DNA from: Castanea sativa | Lineage: Eukaryota > Streptophyta > Magnoliopsida > Fagales > Fagaceae | Reading direction: 5' to 3' | NCBI RefSeq assembly: GCF_040712315.1 | Contig: NC_134013.1 | Span: forward strand, 779,001 to 843,000 | Length of the DNA stretch: 64,000 nt | Shown: piece by piece, positions 23,770 to 34,638 of the stretch | Position numbering within the stretch: position 1 is the stretch's first letter | How the letters are laid out: each line of letters starts with the position of its first letter | Notes under the pieces: generated by a model | Seen by the model: the letters and a program-made list of their open reading frames with translations, nothing else | Databases searched by the model: none | What the model was told of the DNA's origin: nothing | Program-made: the position numbers and the translations under genes

Positions 23770-25200
23770 ATATCGGATGATCCCGAAAGATTCTTCCAGG
23801 TTGGGATATGTTTACCACACCAGGAGAAGATGGAATTAGTGGAGTTTCTGAAGAACAACATTGATTTTTTGCCTGGGACCCCTATGAGGTCTCGGGTGTT
23901 GACCCAAGCTTCATTTGTCATCATTTGAACGTCAATCCTGCTATTTCTCCTAGAAGGCAGCCCCCTCGGCGTTCCTCGAAGGAGCATACCGAAGCCGTTA
24001 AAGAGGAGGTGCTCAAGCTCAAGAAGGCTGGGGCTATCAAGGAAGTTTTTTATCCAGAGTGGTTGACGCATACGGTCGTGGTCAAAAAGAAGAGTGGAAA
24101 ATGGCGAGTATGTGTAGACTTCACAGATTTGAATAAAGCCTGCCCAAAGGACTCTTTCTCGATGCCGCGCATCGACCAGCTAGTGGACGCCACAGTCAGA
24201 CATCCTCGGATGAGTTTTTTGGATGCCTTCCAGAGTTATCACCAAATTCCACTAGCGGCAGAAGATCAAGAGAAAACTGCCTTTATTACTCCAATAGGGA
24301 ATTATCACTATAAGGTGATGCCGTTTGGGTTAAAGAACGCCGGGGCTACTTACCAAAGGATGATGACCAGGATGTTTGAATTGCAGCTTGGAAAGACCAT
24401 TGAAATATATGTGGATGACATGGTAGTGAAGAGCAAGGCGATATCTGCGCACCTGAAAGATTTGGATGACACTTTTCAAGTACTTAGAAAGTACAGGTTG
24501 CGTCTTAATGCCTCGAAGTGTTCTTTTGGTGTGAGTTCTGGGAAGTTCTTAGGTTATATGGTCACTCATAGAAGGATAGAGGTGAATCCGGCATAGGTCA
24601 GAGCCATTCAAACCTTACAGCCACCTCGGAATCTAAAGGAAGTTCAAAAATTAATCGGAATGATCGCCGCTCTCAGTCGGTTCATCTCCCGGTCAGCTGA
24701 TCGATGCAGGCCTTTCTTCCAACTGTTGAATAAGTGGAAGGGGTTCCAATGGTCCGAATAGTGCGTTGTAGCCTTCCAACAACTTAAGGAATATCTTTTC
24801 CGGCCACCCATTATGTCTCGGCCTGAGGCAGATGAGGTCCTATTTGCGTATCTGGCAGTGGCCGTCCATGCGGTCAACGTGGTCCTCATAAGGAACGACG
24901 GTGGGGTGCAAAGACCGGTCTATTACGTCAGCAAGACGCTGAATGATGCCGAGGTGCGTTATCTACTTTTGGAGAAAGCACTTCTAGCCGTAGTTCATGC
25001 CACGCGGAGGCTTCCTCATTATTTCCAGTCCCACACCGTTGTAGTTTTAACCCAACTGCCTCTCAAGTCAGTGTTGCGTAGTGCCGACTATTCTAGAAGG
25101 GTGGCTAAATGGGGAACTATTTTGGGAACCTTTGACATCAAATACAGGCCACGTACCTCAGTGAAGGGCCAGATTCTTGCAGATTTGGTGGCAGAGTTTG
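23770..25200 (+). pseudogene. Reverse transcriptase and first RNase H, broken
   Basis: After a frame change near 23925 the RT domain runs through KKKSGKWRVCVDFTDLNKAC, the catalytic YVDDMVVKSK and LGYMVTHRRIEVNP. RNase H follows (RPVYYVSKTLNDAEVRY, LRSADYSRRVAKWGTILGTFDI). In-frame stops lie at 24594–24596 and near 24759. The YVDD catalytic pair is intact. RT and RNase H together copy the element's RNA into DNA in intact relatives. Confidence 0.9.
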
Positions 25201-25259
25201 CTGAACCAATGTTGGAAGAAACTTTGAAGGAATCACACATGGATGAGAAATCAGTTGGC

Positions 25260-25690
25260 ATGATTATGAACGAAAGACCTTTGACTTGGAACGTATCCGT
25301 TGATGGGGCAGCTAACCAGAGAGGGTCTGGCATCGGACTCGTCCTGGTATCCCCCGAAGGGATTATCTTTGAAAAATCCTTAAGGTTGGCGTTCTCGGCT
25401 ACTAATAATGAGGCCGAGTATGAAGCAGTCTTGGTCGGCATGAACATGGTACATAAGATGGGCGGAAAGGAAGTTCACATGCTCTCGGATTCTCAATTAG
25501 TGGTCGGTCAGGTGACGGGGACCATGGAGGCTAGGGACCCCAGGATGCAAGAATACTTGACTGAGGTCAAACGTTTACAATCCAAATTTGATTCCTTTAT
25601 ATTGTCTCACGTTTCTAGAAGTGGGAATACACATGTAGACTCATTGGCTGCCTTAGCGACGTCCTCGGCTCAGGGTTTGCCTAGGATTAT
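25260..25690 (+). pseudogene. Second, archaeal-type RNase H (aRH) of the Tat lineage
   Basis: VSVDGAANQRGSGIGLVLVS, NNEAEYEAVLVGMNM, MLSDSQLVVGQV and SGNTHVDSLAALATS carry the catalytic D–E–D–D pattern of RNase HI. This extra domain between RNase H and integrase marks Tat elements among plant Ty3/gypsy retrotransposons. The domain itself has no stop, but the surrounding pol does. Confidence 0.9.
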
Positions 25691-25878
25691 CCTTGTCGAA
25701 GATTTGCTAGCGCCAGCTCTTACCACTGTTGGAGCAGCCCGGATCCATTTGATAAGGCCTGGACCTAATTGGATCGATTCTATGATATCTTTTCTGAAGA
25801 ACGACATTCTTCCCGATGACAAGTCTGAGGCAGACAAGATCAGTCGAAAGGCACCGCGTTTTTGGTTGTCCGAGGATT

Positions 25879-27004
25879 AGAAATTGTATAAACGGTCCTT
25901 CTCTGGACCATATTTGTTATGCGTGCACCCCGAATCAACGGAGGCGCTTTTAGAAGAACTGCATGAGGGAATTTGTGGGAGCCATGCGGGGAAGGTCCCA
26001 GCTCGTAGGCACGCGACTCAGGGGTATTGGTGGCCCAGTATGCAGAGGGAAGCTCAGGACTATGCAAGAAAGTGTGACCAATGTCAGAGGTTCGCTCCTA
26101 ACATCCATCAACCCGGAGGAGTCCTTAACCCTCTCTCCAGTCCTTGGCCTTTTGCTCAATGGGAATTGGACATAGTAGGACCATTCTCGAAGGCTGTGGG
26201 AAACAAAAGGTGGTTGCTTGTGGGGACCGACTACTTCACCAAATGGGTAGAGGCTGAGCCCTTGGCAAATATTAGGGATGTCGATTCCAAGAAGTTCATC
26301 TGGAAAAACATCATCACTAGATTTGGAGTACCACATACACTCATTTCGGATAATGGCGTTCAATTTAATAGTGGAGCTTTTAGGAAATATTGTGGTGACA
26401 TGGGCATCACAAATAGATACTACACTCCAGCTTATCCTCAGGGAAACGGGCAAGCCGAGGCCGTTAGTAAGGTTATAGTTAGTGGCCTCAAGAAAAGGCT
26501 GGACGATGCGAAGGGCAAATGGGTAGAAGAACTACCACACGTTCTATGGACGTATCGAACTACGCCGCGCAGATCCACAGGAGAAACGCCATTCTCTATG
26601 ACTTATGGGGCCGAGGCAGTGATACCTTTAGAGTTTGGCTTCCCCACATTGAGGACGAGTACATTTAGCCCAGAAAATAACAACGGTCTCCTGGAGAAGA
26701 GCCTAGATTTAGTTGAGGAACGGCGAGAGACGGCTCTGGTCCAAATGGATTATTATCGGCGAAGCTTAAACGAGGGTATGATGCCCATGTGAAGCTCGGA
26801 CCACTCGCGCACAGGAATGCGGTGTGCGAGAAAAGGTCGTAGGTCTTGCTAGAAACCCGGCCACAGGTAAATTAGGACCGAACCGGGAAGGACCATATCG
26901 GATTATTTACGCGAGGTATAGGGTCATATCGACTAGCTGATCTAGATGAAAGAGTTGTACAACGTCCGTGGAATGTAAACAACCTTCGAATGTATTATTA
27001 TTAA
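25879..27004 (+). pseudogene. Retrotransposon integrase with GPY/F end, broken
   Basis: The zinc-binding HHCC domain (ELHEGICGSHAGK, CDQCQRF) is followed by the DDE core: WELDIVGPF, DNGVQFNSGAFRKYCG, and YPQGNGQAEAVSK with the catalytic Glu. After a frameshift near 26775 the GPY/F module is readable in pieces (KLGPNREGPYRI). The reading ends at MYYY and TAA (27002–27004). A TAG at 25878–25880 separates it from aRH. In intact elements integrase inserts the DNA copy with 5-bp staggered cuts, matching the duplication seen. Confidence 0.9.
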
Positions 27005-27071
27005 TAAAAGGCACTTTTGTCATTTGTGGTTTAAATTATAAATGTATATGGACTTATCAATTACAACTCTC

Positions 27072-28210
27072 GAAATGTCAAACAGAAACTTGGTTATGTA
27101 TAGTCCTCGGACTACATACTTAGTGAAAATTGATATCTTATTATTTGTTAAACAGAACCTTAGTTATGCCGAGTCATCGGGCCTTCTACTTTGAGGAAAT
27201 TAACATCTTAAGTTACTGTTATGAAATATCAAACAGAAACTTAGTTATGTATGGTCCTCGGACTACATACCTAGTGGAAATTGATATCTTATTATTTGTT
27301 AAACAGAACATTAATTATGCCAGGTCCTCGGGCCTTCTACTTTGGGGAAATTAACATCTTAAGTTACTGTTATGAAATATCAAATAGAAACTTGGTTATG
27401 TATGGTCCTCAGACTACATACCTAGTGGAAATTGATATCTTATTATTTGTTAAACATAACCTTAGTTATGCCGGGTCCTCGGGCCTTCTACTTTGGAGAA
27501 ATTAACATCTTAAGTTACTGTTATGAAATATCAAACAGAAACTTGGTTATGTATGGTCCTCAGACTACATACCTAGTGGAAATTGATATCTTACTATTTG
27601 TTAAACAGAACCTTAGTTATGCCGGGTCCTCGGGCCTTCTACTTTGGGGAAATTAACATCTTAAGTTACTGTTATGAAATATCAAACAGAAACTTGGTTA
27701 TGTATGGTCCTCGGACTACATACCTAGTGGCAATTGATATCTTATTATTTGTTAAACAGAACCTTAGTTATGCCGGGTCCTCGAACCTTCTACTTTGGGG
27801 AAATTAACATCTTAAGTTACTGTTATGAAATATCAAACAGAAACTTGGTTATGTCTGGTCCGAGGACTACATACCTAGTGAAAATTGATATCTTATTATT
27901 TGTTAAACAGAACCTTAGTTATGCCGGGTCCTCGGACCTTCTACTTTGAGGAAATTAACATCTTAAGTTACTGTTATGAAATATCAAACAGAAACTTGGT
28001 TATGTCTGGTCCTCGGACTACATACCTAGTAGAAATTGATATCTTATTATTTGTTAAACAGAACCTTAGTTATGCCGGGTCCTCGAACCTTCTACTTTGA
28101 GGAAATTAACATCTTAAATTACTGTTATGAAATATCAAACAGAAACTTGGTTATGTATAGTCCTCAGACTACATACCTAGTGAAAATTGATATCTTATTA
28201 TTTGTTGAAT
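27072..28210 (+). repeat. 151-bp tandem array inside the Tat element, about 7.5 copies
   Basis: Units begin GAAATATCAAACAGAAACTT and recur every 151 bases at 27072, 27223, 27374 and so on. Each unit is itself two related halves, both starting with AAACAGAA(A/C)CTT and containing GGTCCTCGG. A diverged half-unit follows at about 28250–28325. Because 151 is one more than a multiple of three, each unit shows a short frame of about 74 codons that shifts to the next; these are not genes. Such arrays are known after pol in Tat/Ogre elements. Confidence 0.93.
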
Positions 28211-28663
28211 AAAATCGTGGTTAAAATGGAGTCTTAAGTTATATATCTTTAAGTGTCAGGCAGAAATTTGATAAGGTAGGATCCTCGGACCCCACACTCT
28301 ACTAGAATTAGCATTTCAGATTACAAGTCCTAAGTATCGCATGGGTTTGCAAAATGAGGTATTGCTTACCAGCTAAACCAGGTTAGTCTTTGTTAGGTTC
28401 TTGAACGCTTTACTTCGCAAGGCGAATATGTGTATTGCTGTTTAAAGTTTTAATGGTTCAACTGTTGAAAGTGGACTTATTTATCTCATTCTTTCTTTTG
28501 CTGTGTGCTAATGAGAACTTTTATGGTAAGCATAAAAAGGAAAAGATGAAATGAACACAATAGTATCAGAGGGTTAGGAGTAGTAAAACATTTACAAATA
28601 GCCAGATATTATAAAGAACGAAGTATGCGCACGGAGAGAAACATACCAGGGCTAAGTCCCTTT

Positions 28664-30307
28664 TCAAAGAAAGGAATAGGCCGAGACGCTCATCTTCTCC
28701 AAGGCATCCATATCCTTGGGCAGCCAAAGGGATCGCTCCACCGCCTCGGCCAGATGGTGGGTTTGGCCTTGGCAGTGCCCTAATGCTAGGGCGGCAAGAG
28801 ATTGGTGCTCGGGTCCAATCTCAAGTCGGGAGACCAGGGTAGCCGGTGCTCGGCGCACCTCGGCCATATCCCTAATTTCCCCACTCTCGGCGAACGGGCA
28901 CGTCCTTTGCCCTTGTCCGGTTGCTGCTGCGGGGCTTGTTGTGGAGAGCATTGTCTAGGCTTCTTCTGTTTTTCGCCACCAGCCTCATCGGCCTCCCCTT
29001 TCCTTTTCTTCTTTGGCTCCTCAACTGGAGGTTTAGGATCGGCTGGAGGAGGGGGAGGTGGCAAGGTCGGAGGAACTTGGGACCTTCCCGCTCTTTTTTG
29101 GGCGACTCTCTCGCCCCTCTTGGTTAGAAGGCCGCTGAGCACGTCCATTTCTTCCTCCTCGGAATCGTCTTCGGGATGGGCAACTACTAAGCCTGCAACT
29201 CCGGAGGCCTCGGCAGGCTCTTCTTCGTCGTTAGATAGCACGACAAACTGGTTCCCTCGGGGTCTTTCAACGTCCTCGAGTTGAAACCGGTCTATCTCGT
29301 CGTCCAACGTGCGCGAAGAGGATACTTGCTCCTACGGAACAGCAGTTGCTTGAGAGTGTGTCGAGAGAGGGATCGCCGCGATAGGTTGCGTGTAGAGGAT
29401 GGTGTTGGGGTCGTCGGGGATGTCATGGTCGACAAGAAAGCGCGGTCTTGCTACGTTTATCCTCTTACGCCTCCTATCCCCCACGATAATCGCGTTCTCT
29501 ATCTCCTGGAAATTCGAGGATATTGGGTCGTACCCTAGTATTAAGTGGGCCGCTCCAAGTTGCAAGTCTTCACTCACAAATACTTCTGAGCGCAGAATGC
29601 GGTTCAGATCAGCAACATTGCAGTGGCTCAAAACGAGGGCGCACGAGTTGTTTATCTGCAAGAAAGAATACAAACAAAGCCAAGTATGGTCAGATCTGCA
29701 ATGCATATGAGAAATCGAAATGGATAATATGTAAAAGGAAATAAACAATAGAAATTTTTGAGATTGAAGTTCGGGGTAGAGAAATTAACTCCTAAAGAGT
29801 CACACCTGGGTCTCCCCATACGACTGGGCAGTGAGGGCCATCATGCCAGTTGCCTAAGGCGATGAAGTAGTCGTCCTTCATGCCTTTATTAGACTTGGGC
29901 AGACAGGAAATCAGCCTAACTACACTAGACCGTGATTTAATGTAGTAACCTACTTTTGTAAGTTTGTGACACTCATACATGAAGACGACGTCATGCCAAG
30001 TGAGGTTCAAGCCCATCTGCTCATTTAGAGCGTCGACACTTCTTAAAACCCTAAATACATTGGGTGCGCACTGGTCTGGGCACAACCTGTGATTGCGAAG
30101 GTATTCCCTAGTTATGCTTCTCATAGGGAGGGTCATCCCACCTTCTATGAAGGCAATCATAGGGATAATGACCTCTCCCGTTTTCCTAGAATCACCTACG
30201 CCTTCTGCCGGACAATATTTCAAACCCACGTCGCTGGGAATATGGTATTTGGCCCTAAAGCCTTCCATCCCAGCGGCGATATCAACTAAACACTTAAATC
30301 TACCCAT
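28664..30307 (-). pseudogene. Antisense extra reading frame of the Tat element (gypsy-type Transposase_28-like)
   Basis: This gene-like region runs opposite to the retrotransposon. Its first part (30307–29806, 167 codons) begins MGRFKCLVDIAAGMEGFRAK and contains GMTLPMRSITREYLRNH, CPDQCAPNVFRVLRSV and MGLNLTWHDVVFMYECHKL. This resembles Pfam PF04195 (Putative gypsy type transposon) as I remember it. A possible intron (donor at 29805, good acceptor at 29656) leads to a second part (29655–28786) with an acidic, proline- and lysine-rich tail. Exon phases do not match by one base, an in-frame TAG stands at 29332–29334, and a further frameshift lies near 28900 before EIRDMAEVRRAPATLVSRL. The role of such frames is unknown. 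Tat relatives are known to carry extra frames after pol. Confidence 0.7.
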
Positions 30308-30773
30308 CTAAAAGAAAGGAAAAGGCAAGCTTCAAGAAGGAATAGGGTTAAGAAGGAAGCCGAGGACAGAATCCGAGGAGAAAAAGGTAGAGAAAGTAAG
30401 GACTTACGAGTTTGCAGTTATGCGAGTTTCTACGGGTTTCTAAAGAGAAAAGATGATGATTGACGCTTTGATGTGATTGAATTCTGAAGAAATGAATGAG
30501 GGCGCAGATTTCCAAACGTCATGATGTGTGGGAGGCGGCCTCGAAGTTGGATTTTTCCCGCCCAAATTTTCAGGAGGTGATGAGGACCGTTGGATGTTCA
30601 TCTCACCGTTGAACGTGAGGAACAGGGTGTAACTTGCAGTCATAAATGCGCGCGTTCTGGAAATCGAAGCTCCAAACGGCATTTTTTAGGAATGAAACGA
30701 CCCCCACACGCATGGTGATGTACGAAACGTGTGGAGAGAGCTCTGGTCAGATCAAAACCCTATTTTTCTCCTC

Positions 30774-30792
30774 GGATGAGGAAAAATAAAGT
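30774..30792 (+). other. Weak polypurine tract
   Basis: GATGAGGAAAAATAAAG lies shortly before the 3' LTR, which starts at 30806. It is a candidate primer site for plus-strand DNA synthesis, but it is not directly adjacent and is weak. Confidence 0.3.
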
Positions 30793-30805
30793 TTTAAAGT
30801 GCTAT

Positions 30806-31569
30806 TGTGGGGACTAAAATGACCTAAGTAAGTATTTGGGCCTCGGGCTTTGTTGATGGGTGCTAGTTTGTTTTAGACTAAAAGCCTCTTAGAACTGTAG
30901 CTCGGCCCATGAGTTGAGAGTCCGAGAATTCGTCCGAGGACGAATATCTCCTCGGAAAGACCCACGATGACCTTGGGATTCGCCAAAAAGATCAAGGCAG
31001 AGTTTTAGAAAAACCGTTGGTTAAGAGGGGGATTTAAGCACCCCCCAGACGCAACGGTGTAAGGGAAATATCTTAGAAAAAGGCTGCTACCTCCACATTA
31101 AAGGCCCTGCACCTACCTCCCTGGCCGCATTAATGGGGGAGTGACCCCTAAATAATAGAAGTCAGCCTTCTTGTTATAATTTAAAGACTTCCAAAGGGTG
31201 GTGGATGGGACAAGTGTCTAAAAGGGTGATTTGTGCGACACGTGGATAAAGAAGGAAGGAGAAGAAGTATTTAAGGAGGAAAGAGGGCAAAGAAAAAAGG
31301 GGAGATATATATGAAGAACTGTGGCCTTTGAGAAAGAAAAAAGACAAAGAATATATATATACAATTTGTCCTCGGCTCACGTCCAAGGAAGTTTACTTTT
31401 CCCCGTTTGTCTTCTATTTGCAAACACTGTAATAGTCCAGCCTGTTCACCAAGTTTCGAATATCACTAAACTAGATTGCGAACCCACACTCTACAAATTT
31501 CATTATTTAAGGCTAATTGGGCCGGAGCCCACGTGTGTTTTGGGGTCCGGGCGCAATTGTGCCCTTACA
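30806..31569 (+). repeat. 3' LTR of the Tat retrotransposon
   Basis: 764 bp, matching the 5' LTR along its whole length with scattered substitutions and small indels. It ends GCCCTTACA and is followed by the TGTGT target duplication (31570–31574). Confidence 0.92.
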
Positions 31570-31607
31570 TGTGTGTGTGTCTTTTTTTTTTTTCATTAAA
31601 TGTTTTT

Positions 31608-33336
31608 GGCGTAAATGCACTTTTAGTCCCTACATTTTGACTTTTTTTCATTTTAGTCCCTACATTTTATTTTTACTACTTTTAGTCCTTAAACCAATTT
31701 ACGCGGGACATTTAAGTCCTTGAAGCACTATTCCGTCAGCCAACTAACAGTAAAAGCTGGCGTGGCTGACGTGAGCAATAAAATTTTATTAAAAAAATTA
31801 TTTTGCATTTTTTAAATATCAAAATTAAAAAAAAAAATTACTCAATTTTAATTAAAAAAACAAAAACAAAAAATTTTCTATAAAACAAAAATTTTACATA
31901 AAAACATATTTTCTTTTCATTATTTTTTTCAGAAGAAAATATTCATATTCTTTGTGTTCTTCCCTCGTGTTCCTCCCTATAATCAATCTCCAGCAAAAAA
32001 CAAAAATCAAACCCAGATCCTAACCAAACCCCAAACCCATATCCCCAGTAAAGCAAACCTTAGCCTTCAAACCCATAAATTTTCTTGGCAAACAAACACA
32101 AAAAAAAAAAACCCACTGAAAAAAAAAACCCCAAATCACCACTACTGAATCAAAGAACATGAATATCAAACCCAAGCAAAAGAATAGAAACCTAGCAAGC
32201 AAAAAAGCACCACCACGAATCAAATTATCCACTGTCACACATCAACGAAACCACTCCCAAACCAAACCATTGAAAGAATAGAAACCCAGCAAAGCACCCA
32301 ACTCATCCACTCCCAAACCAAACCATAATCAAAGAGGTTGAGATCGGGTGTGATGGGTTTGAGATAGAAAAAAAAAAACTACATCTCCTAACCGTCTTTT
32401 TTGAGATAGAAAAAGACATGCAGCTTTTAGAGTCACAGATCGGAGCTGTTTTTGAAACTGAAGGCAAGGCGAGAGGCAAGGGCAGAGTGGTACATCTTGT
32501 CATGAAACGACTCCGTTTCCTTGGTCATCATCCGGAGCTGCTTCGCCTTCTCCTCCGTGAAGCAACCCGGGGTGAACCGGGTTCGGGGTTCTCGCAAGAT
32601 CCAGTTCCATCTCCAATTTCTCCGACTCGATCCGCTTCTTCTTGTTGCTGCTGTTTCTGGAATCAATGTAATCCGGCTCCGATGACCAGCCGAATAGCGA
32701 GGTCCACCAGTTGGCCGACGAGGATCCGCCTCCTCCACCGGATTTTCTACTGTTCGGGTCAGGTAAGATCAGACAAGGTCAATCTTGCAGTGGGAATCGG
32801 GAAAACCTTGCGTGGTGGTGTTGTTGATGTCGGTGACCAAGTTATGGGCTTCGCCGTGGCTAAGGTTCCATTAGAAAGAGTTTTGAGATGGAGAACTCAG
32901 AGAAGAAAAGGGAAGAGGAAAGAGAAAGAGGAGAAAGGAAGAAGAGGAAAAAAAAAAAGTAACGTTTTTTTTTTTTTTTAAAGTTCAGGGTTTGCGGTCG
33001 GGCGCGATTGATTTTATGAGTTTCGTTGCTAAGGAAATACAAGAAAAGAGAAAAAAAAATTGATTTTTGAATTGCTGGGCAAGGTTTGCTGGGAAGAACA
33101 AAAAAGAGAAACAAAATTAATTTAATTTTTTTCTTTTAAAAAAAAATAAGAAGGTTAGAAATTTTATTATTATTTTATTGATCCGTTAGTTTTTCCGTTA
33201 ATTGGCTGACGAAATGGTGCTTCAAGGACTTAAATGTCCCGCGTAAATTGGTTTAGGGACTAAAAGTGGTAAAAATAAAATGTAGGGACTAAAATTAAAA
33301 AAGTCAAAATGTAGGGACTAAAAGTGCATTTACGCC
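31608..33336. mobile_element. Mutator-like element with long terminal inverted repeats
   Basis: The ends GGCGTAAATGCAC and GTGCATTTACGCC are perfect inverses, and the inverted similarity extends about 140 bases (31608–31750 and 33195–33336), with repeated TTTTAGTCCCTACATTTT-type words. A perfect 9-bp target duplication AATGTTTTT flanks it (31599–31607 and 33337–33345). Both traits define Mutator-like elements. No transposase is present, so it is non-autonomous. Its inside carries a reading on the − strand that looks like a captured gene fragment. Confidence 0.92.
32433..32769 (-). pseudogene. Captured gene fragment inside the Mutator-like element
   Basis: On the − strand the reading ILPDPNSRKSGGGGGSSSAN continues to NWWTSLFGWSSEPDYIDS and KKKRIESEKLEMELDLAR. 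It shifts frame by one base near 32590 to RFTPGCFTEEKAKQLRMMTK, then FHDKMYHSALASRLAFSF. The coding-like composition and the motif FTEEKAKQLR…MYHSA(I/L)ASRLA recall a small plant protein family of unknown function (Arabidopsis At1g78110/At1g22230-like), from memory. A stop lies just upstream of ILPDP, so the start or other exons are missing. It fits the Pack-MULE pattern of gene capture. The overlapping + strand frame at 32418–32981 is a shadow. Confidence 0.55.
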
Positions 33337-34478
33337 AATGTTTTTTTATTGATCTTTTTTTTATAATGTTCTTGAAAGCTTATATTTGCTTTTACATGCA
33401 GTTGGAAGGATAATGAGTTGAAGGATTTTTTGTTGTGAATGTTAGTTTTTTTGTATTTGCAAGAGAGTGTAATTGGTATATGCTTTGTTATTTGATAATG
33501 GTCTTTTATATCTATGATTTTCTTATATTTGCAAAGGGTATATTATGTTGATATGGTGCATATTGATAATACAACTATAATAACGTAAAGTTGATTTTTT
33601 CTTAATTACCTGAATATTGACTATAATTATCATCTTCCCCTATAATTTCTAATGTATTTCTATTATTTTTTGTTGTTTTGTATGCAGGTTGTTGGTTTTC
33701 TAATTTAGTGCAGAAAGTGAAAGACCTAGATTTGTGAATGTAGATGGTCTTTTGTTTTAAAAAAACTAAATATTCTTTTTGTTAATGGCATGGTGTTTAG
33801 CATATGATGATATGGATACTTTTGAAATGCCATGTCAAGAGGATTTTTTTTTTTTTGAAGATTATAGCTGCACATATGACAAGTATATTTGTGAAGGAAG
33901 TATGAAGATTATATTTGTGAATTGTATTTTGAACAAATATTAACTCTAGAGACAAGGAAGTATGAATGGATAGATTTAATTATGTAAAGTTTTAATTTGA
34001 GCAATTGCTAATCACAGGTGGAATTAGAAGCATGAACAAATGAGTATATTATTTTCTTATTTTTGTTTACTTGATTGTTGGAGATTTGAGCAGATTTGAG
34101 CACTTGATAATGCACTTTTGTTAGATTCCAAGCAAAAAAGCTTGACTTGAGCTTGAGTTTGAGCTTGATGTTAAGCTCGAGCTTAGCTTGATTAATTTAT
34201 CAAGCCAAGCCAAGCCAAGCCAAGCTGAGCTCAAGTTTTTGAGTTTTCCCACGAGCTCGAGTTCAAACATTATCTTTAGACTTGTCTCGAGCTCGAGCTA
34301 AGTTTGAGCATTTGAATTTTACTGACAAGCCAAGCTTAAACAGGCACTACTCGCTTGAGCTTGGCTCGTTTACAGCCCTAATTAGTCCAAAGTCCAAGGG
34401 AAGACGCTGCAAAGTGAGCTTATCCTCTACTTTAGTCACAAAATGAACTCTTCTCCAAATTCTGCCAAAGGACCGACT

Positions 34479-34638
34479 TTTCTGCTGTGCAATAAAACTT
34501 TCTGTTGTGCAATAAAACCTTCTGCTACGCAGTAAGACTTTCTGCAATGCAGTAAAGCTTCCTACTGTTCAGTAAAACCTTCTGCTATGTGGTATAGCTT
34601 TCTGTTGTGCAATAAAACCTTCTGCTATACAGTAAAGC
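34479..34638 (+). repeat. 20-bp minisatellite, 8 units
   Basis: TTTCTGCTGTGCAATAAAAC and its variants repeat exactly every 20 bases from 34479 to 34638, and a partial TTTCTGCA unit follows. Units vary mainly in the middle (CTGTGC, CTACGC, CAATGC, CTATAC). Confidence 0.9.

Larger units (their letters stand above)
20865..31569 (+). mobile_element. Tat-type Ty3/gypsy LTR retrotransposon, complete but decayed
   Basis: It is bounded by two LTRs, each starting TGTGGGGACTAAAA and ending GCCCTTACA, and by a perfect 5-bp target duplication TGTGT (20860–20864 and 31570–31574). The internal order is primer-binding site, gag, protease, reverse transcriptase, RNase H, a second archaeal-type RNase H, integrase, a 151-bp tandem array and an antisense reading frame. 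The second RNase H and the long region after pol mark the Tat lineage. Stops and frameshifts throughout show it cannot move by itself. The LTRs differ at roughly 20–30 positions in about 765 by eye, so insertion was not very recent. Confidence 0.93.
17150..34380 (+). mobile_element. Ac-like hAT transposon, interrupted by two later elements
   Basis: Stretches rich in AAGCTTGAGCT words lie at about 17150–17360 and 34130–34380 and bracket a decayed hAT transposase gene. The right end reads GCTCGTTTACAGCCCTA at 34380, a hAT-like terminus whose complement is TAGGGCTGTAAACGAGC. The left end (near 17125–17150, GTTTGTGCGCAAGCCGA) matches it poorly and no 8-bp target duplication was found. Removing the retrotransposon (20865–31569) and the Mutator-like element (31608–33336), with one copy of each target duplication, leaves about 4.8 kb, near the size of Ac. 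The nesting is inferred; the two inner elements are well defined. The tail (33346–34125) has no recognised coding region. Confidence 0.5.

Noticed and set aside
27130..28100. Series of near-identical 71–74-codon frames starting MISYYLLN
   Set aside because: They recur every 151 bases as a result of the tandem array and have no independent start or conservation; they are not genes.
28802..29284. + strand frame of 160 codons in the Tat element
   Set aside because: It is the complement of the acidic, proline-rich antisense frame and consists mostly of Ser, Gly and Leu.
32418..32981. + strand frame of 187 codons inside the Mutator-like element
   Set aside because: The − strand reading has the protein-like motifs; this frame is basic, low-complexity and ends in poly-Lys/Glu from purine runs.
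34479..34638. Possible CRISPR array
   Set aside because: Regular spacing, but units are contiguous with no spacers, and this is a plant nuclear genome; it is a minisatellite.
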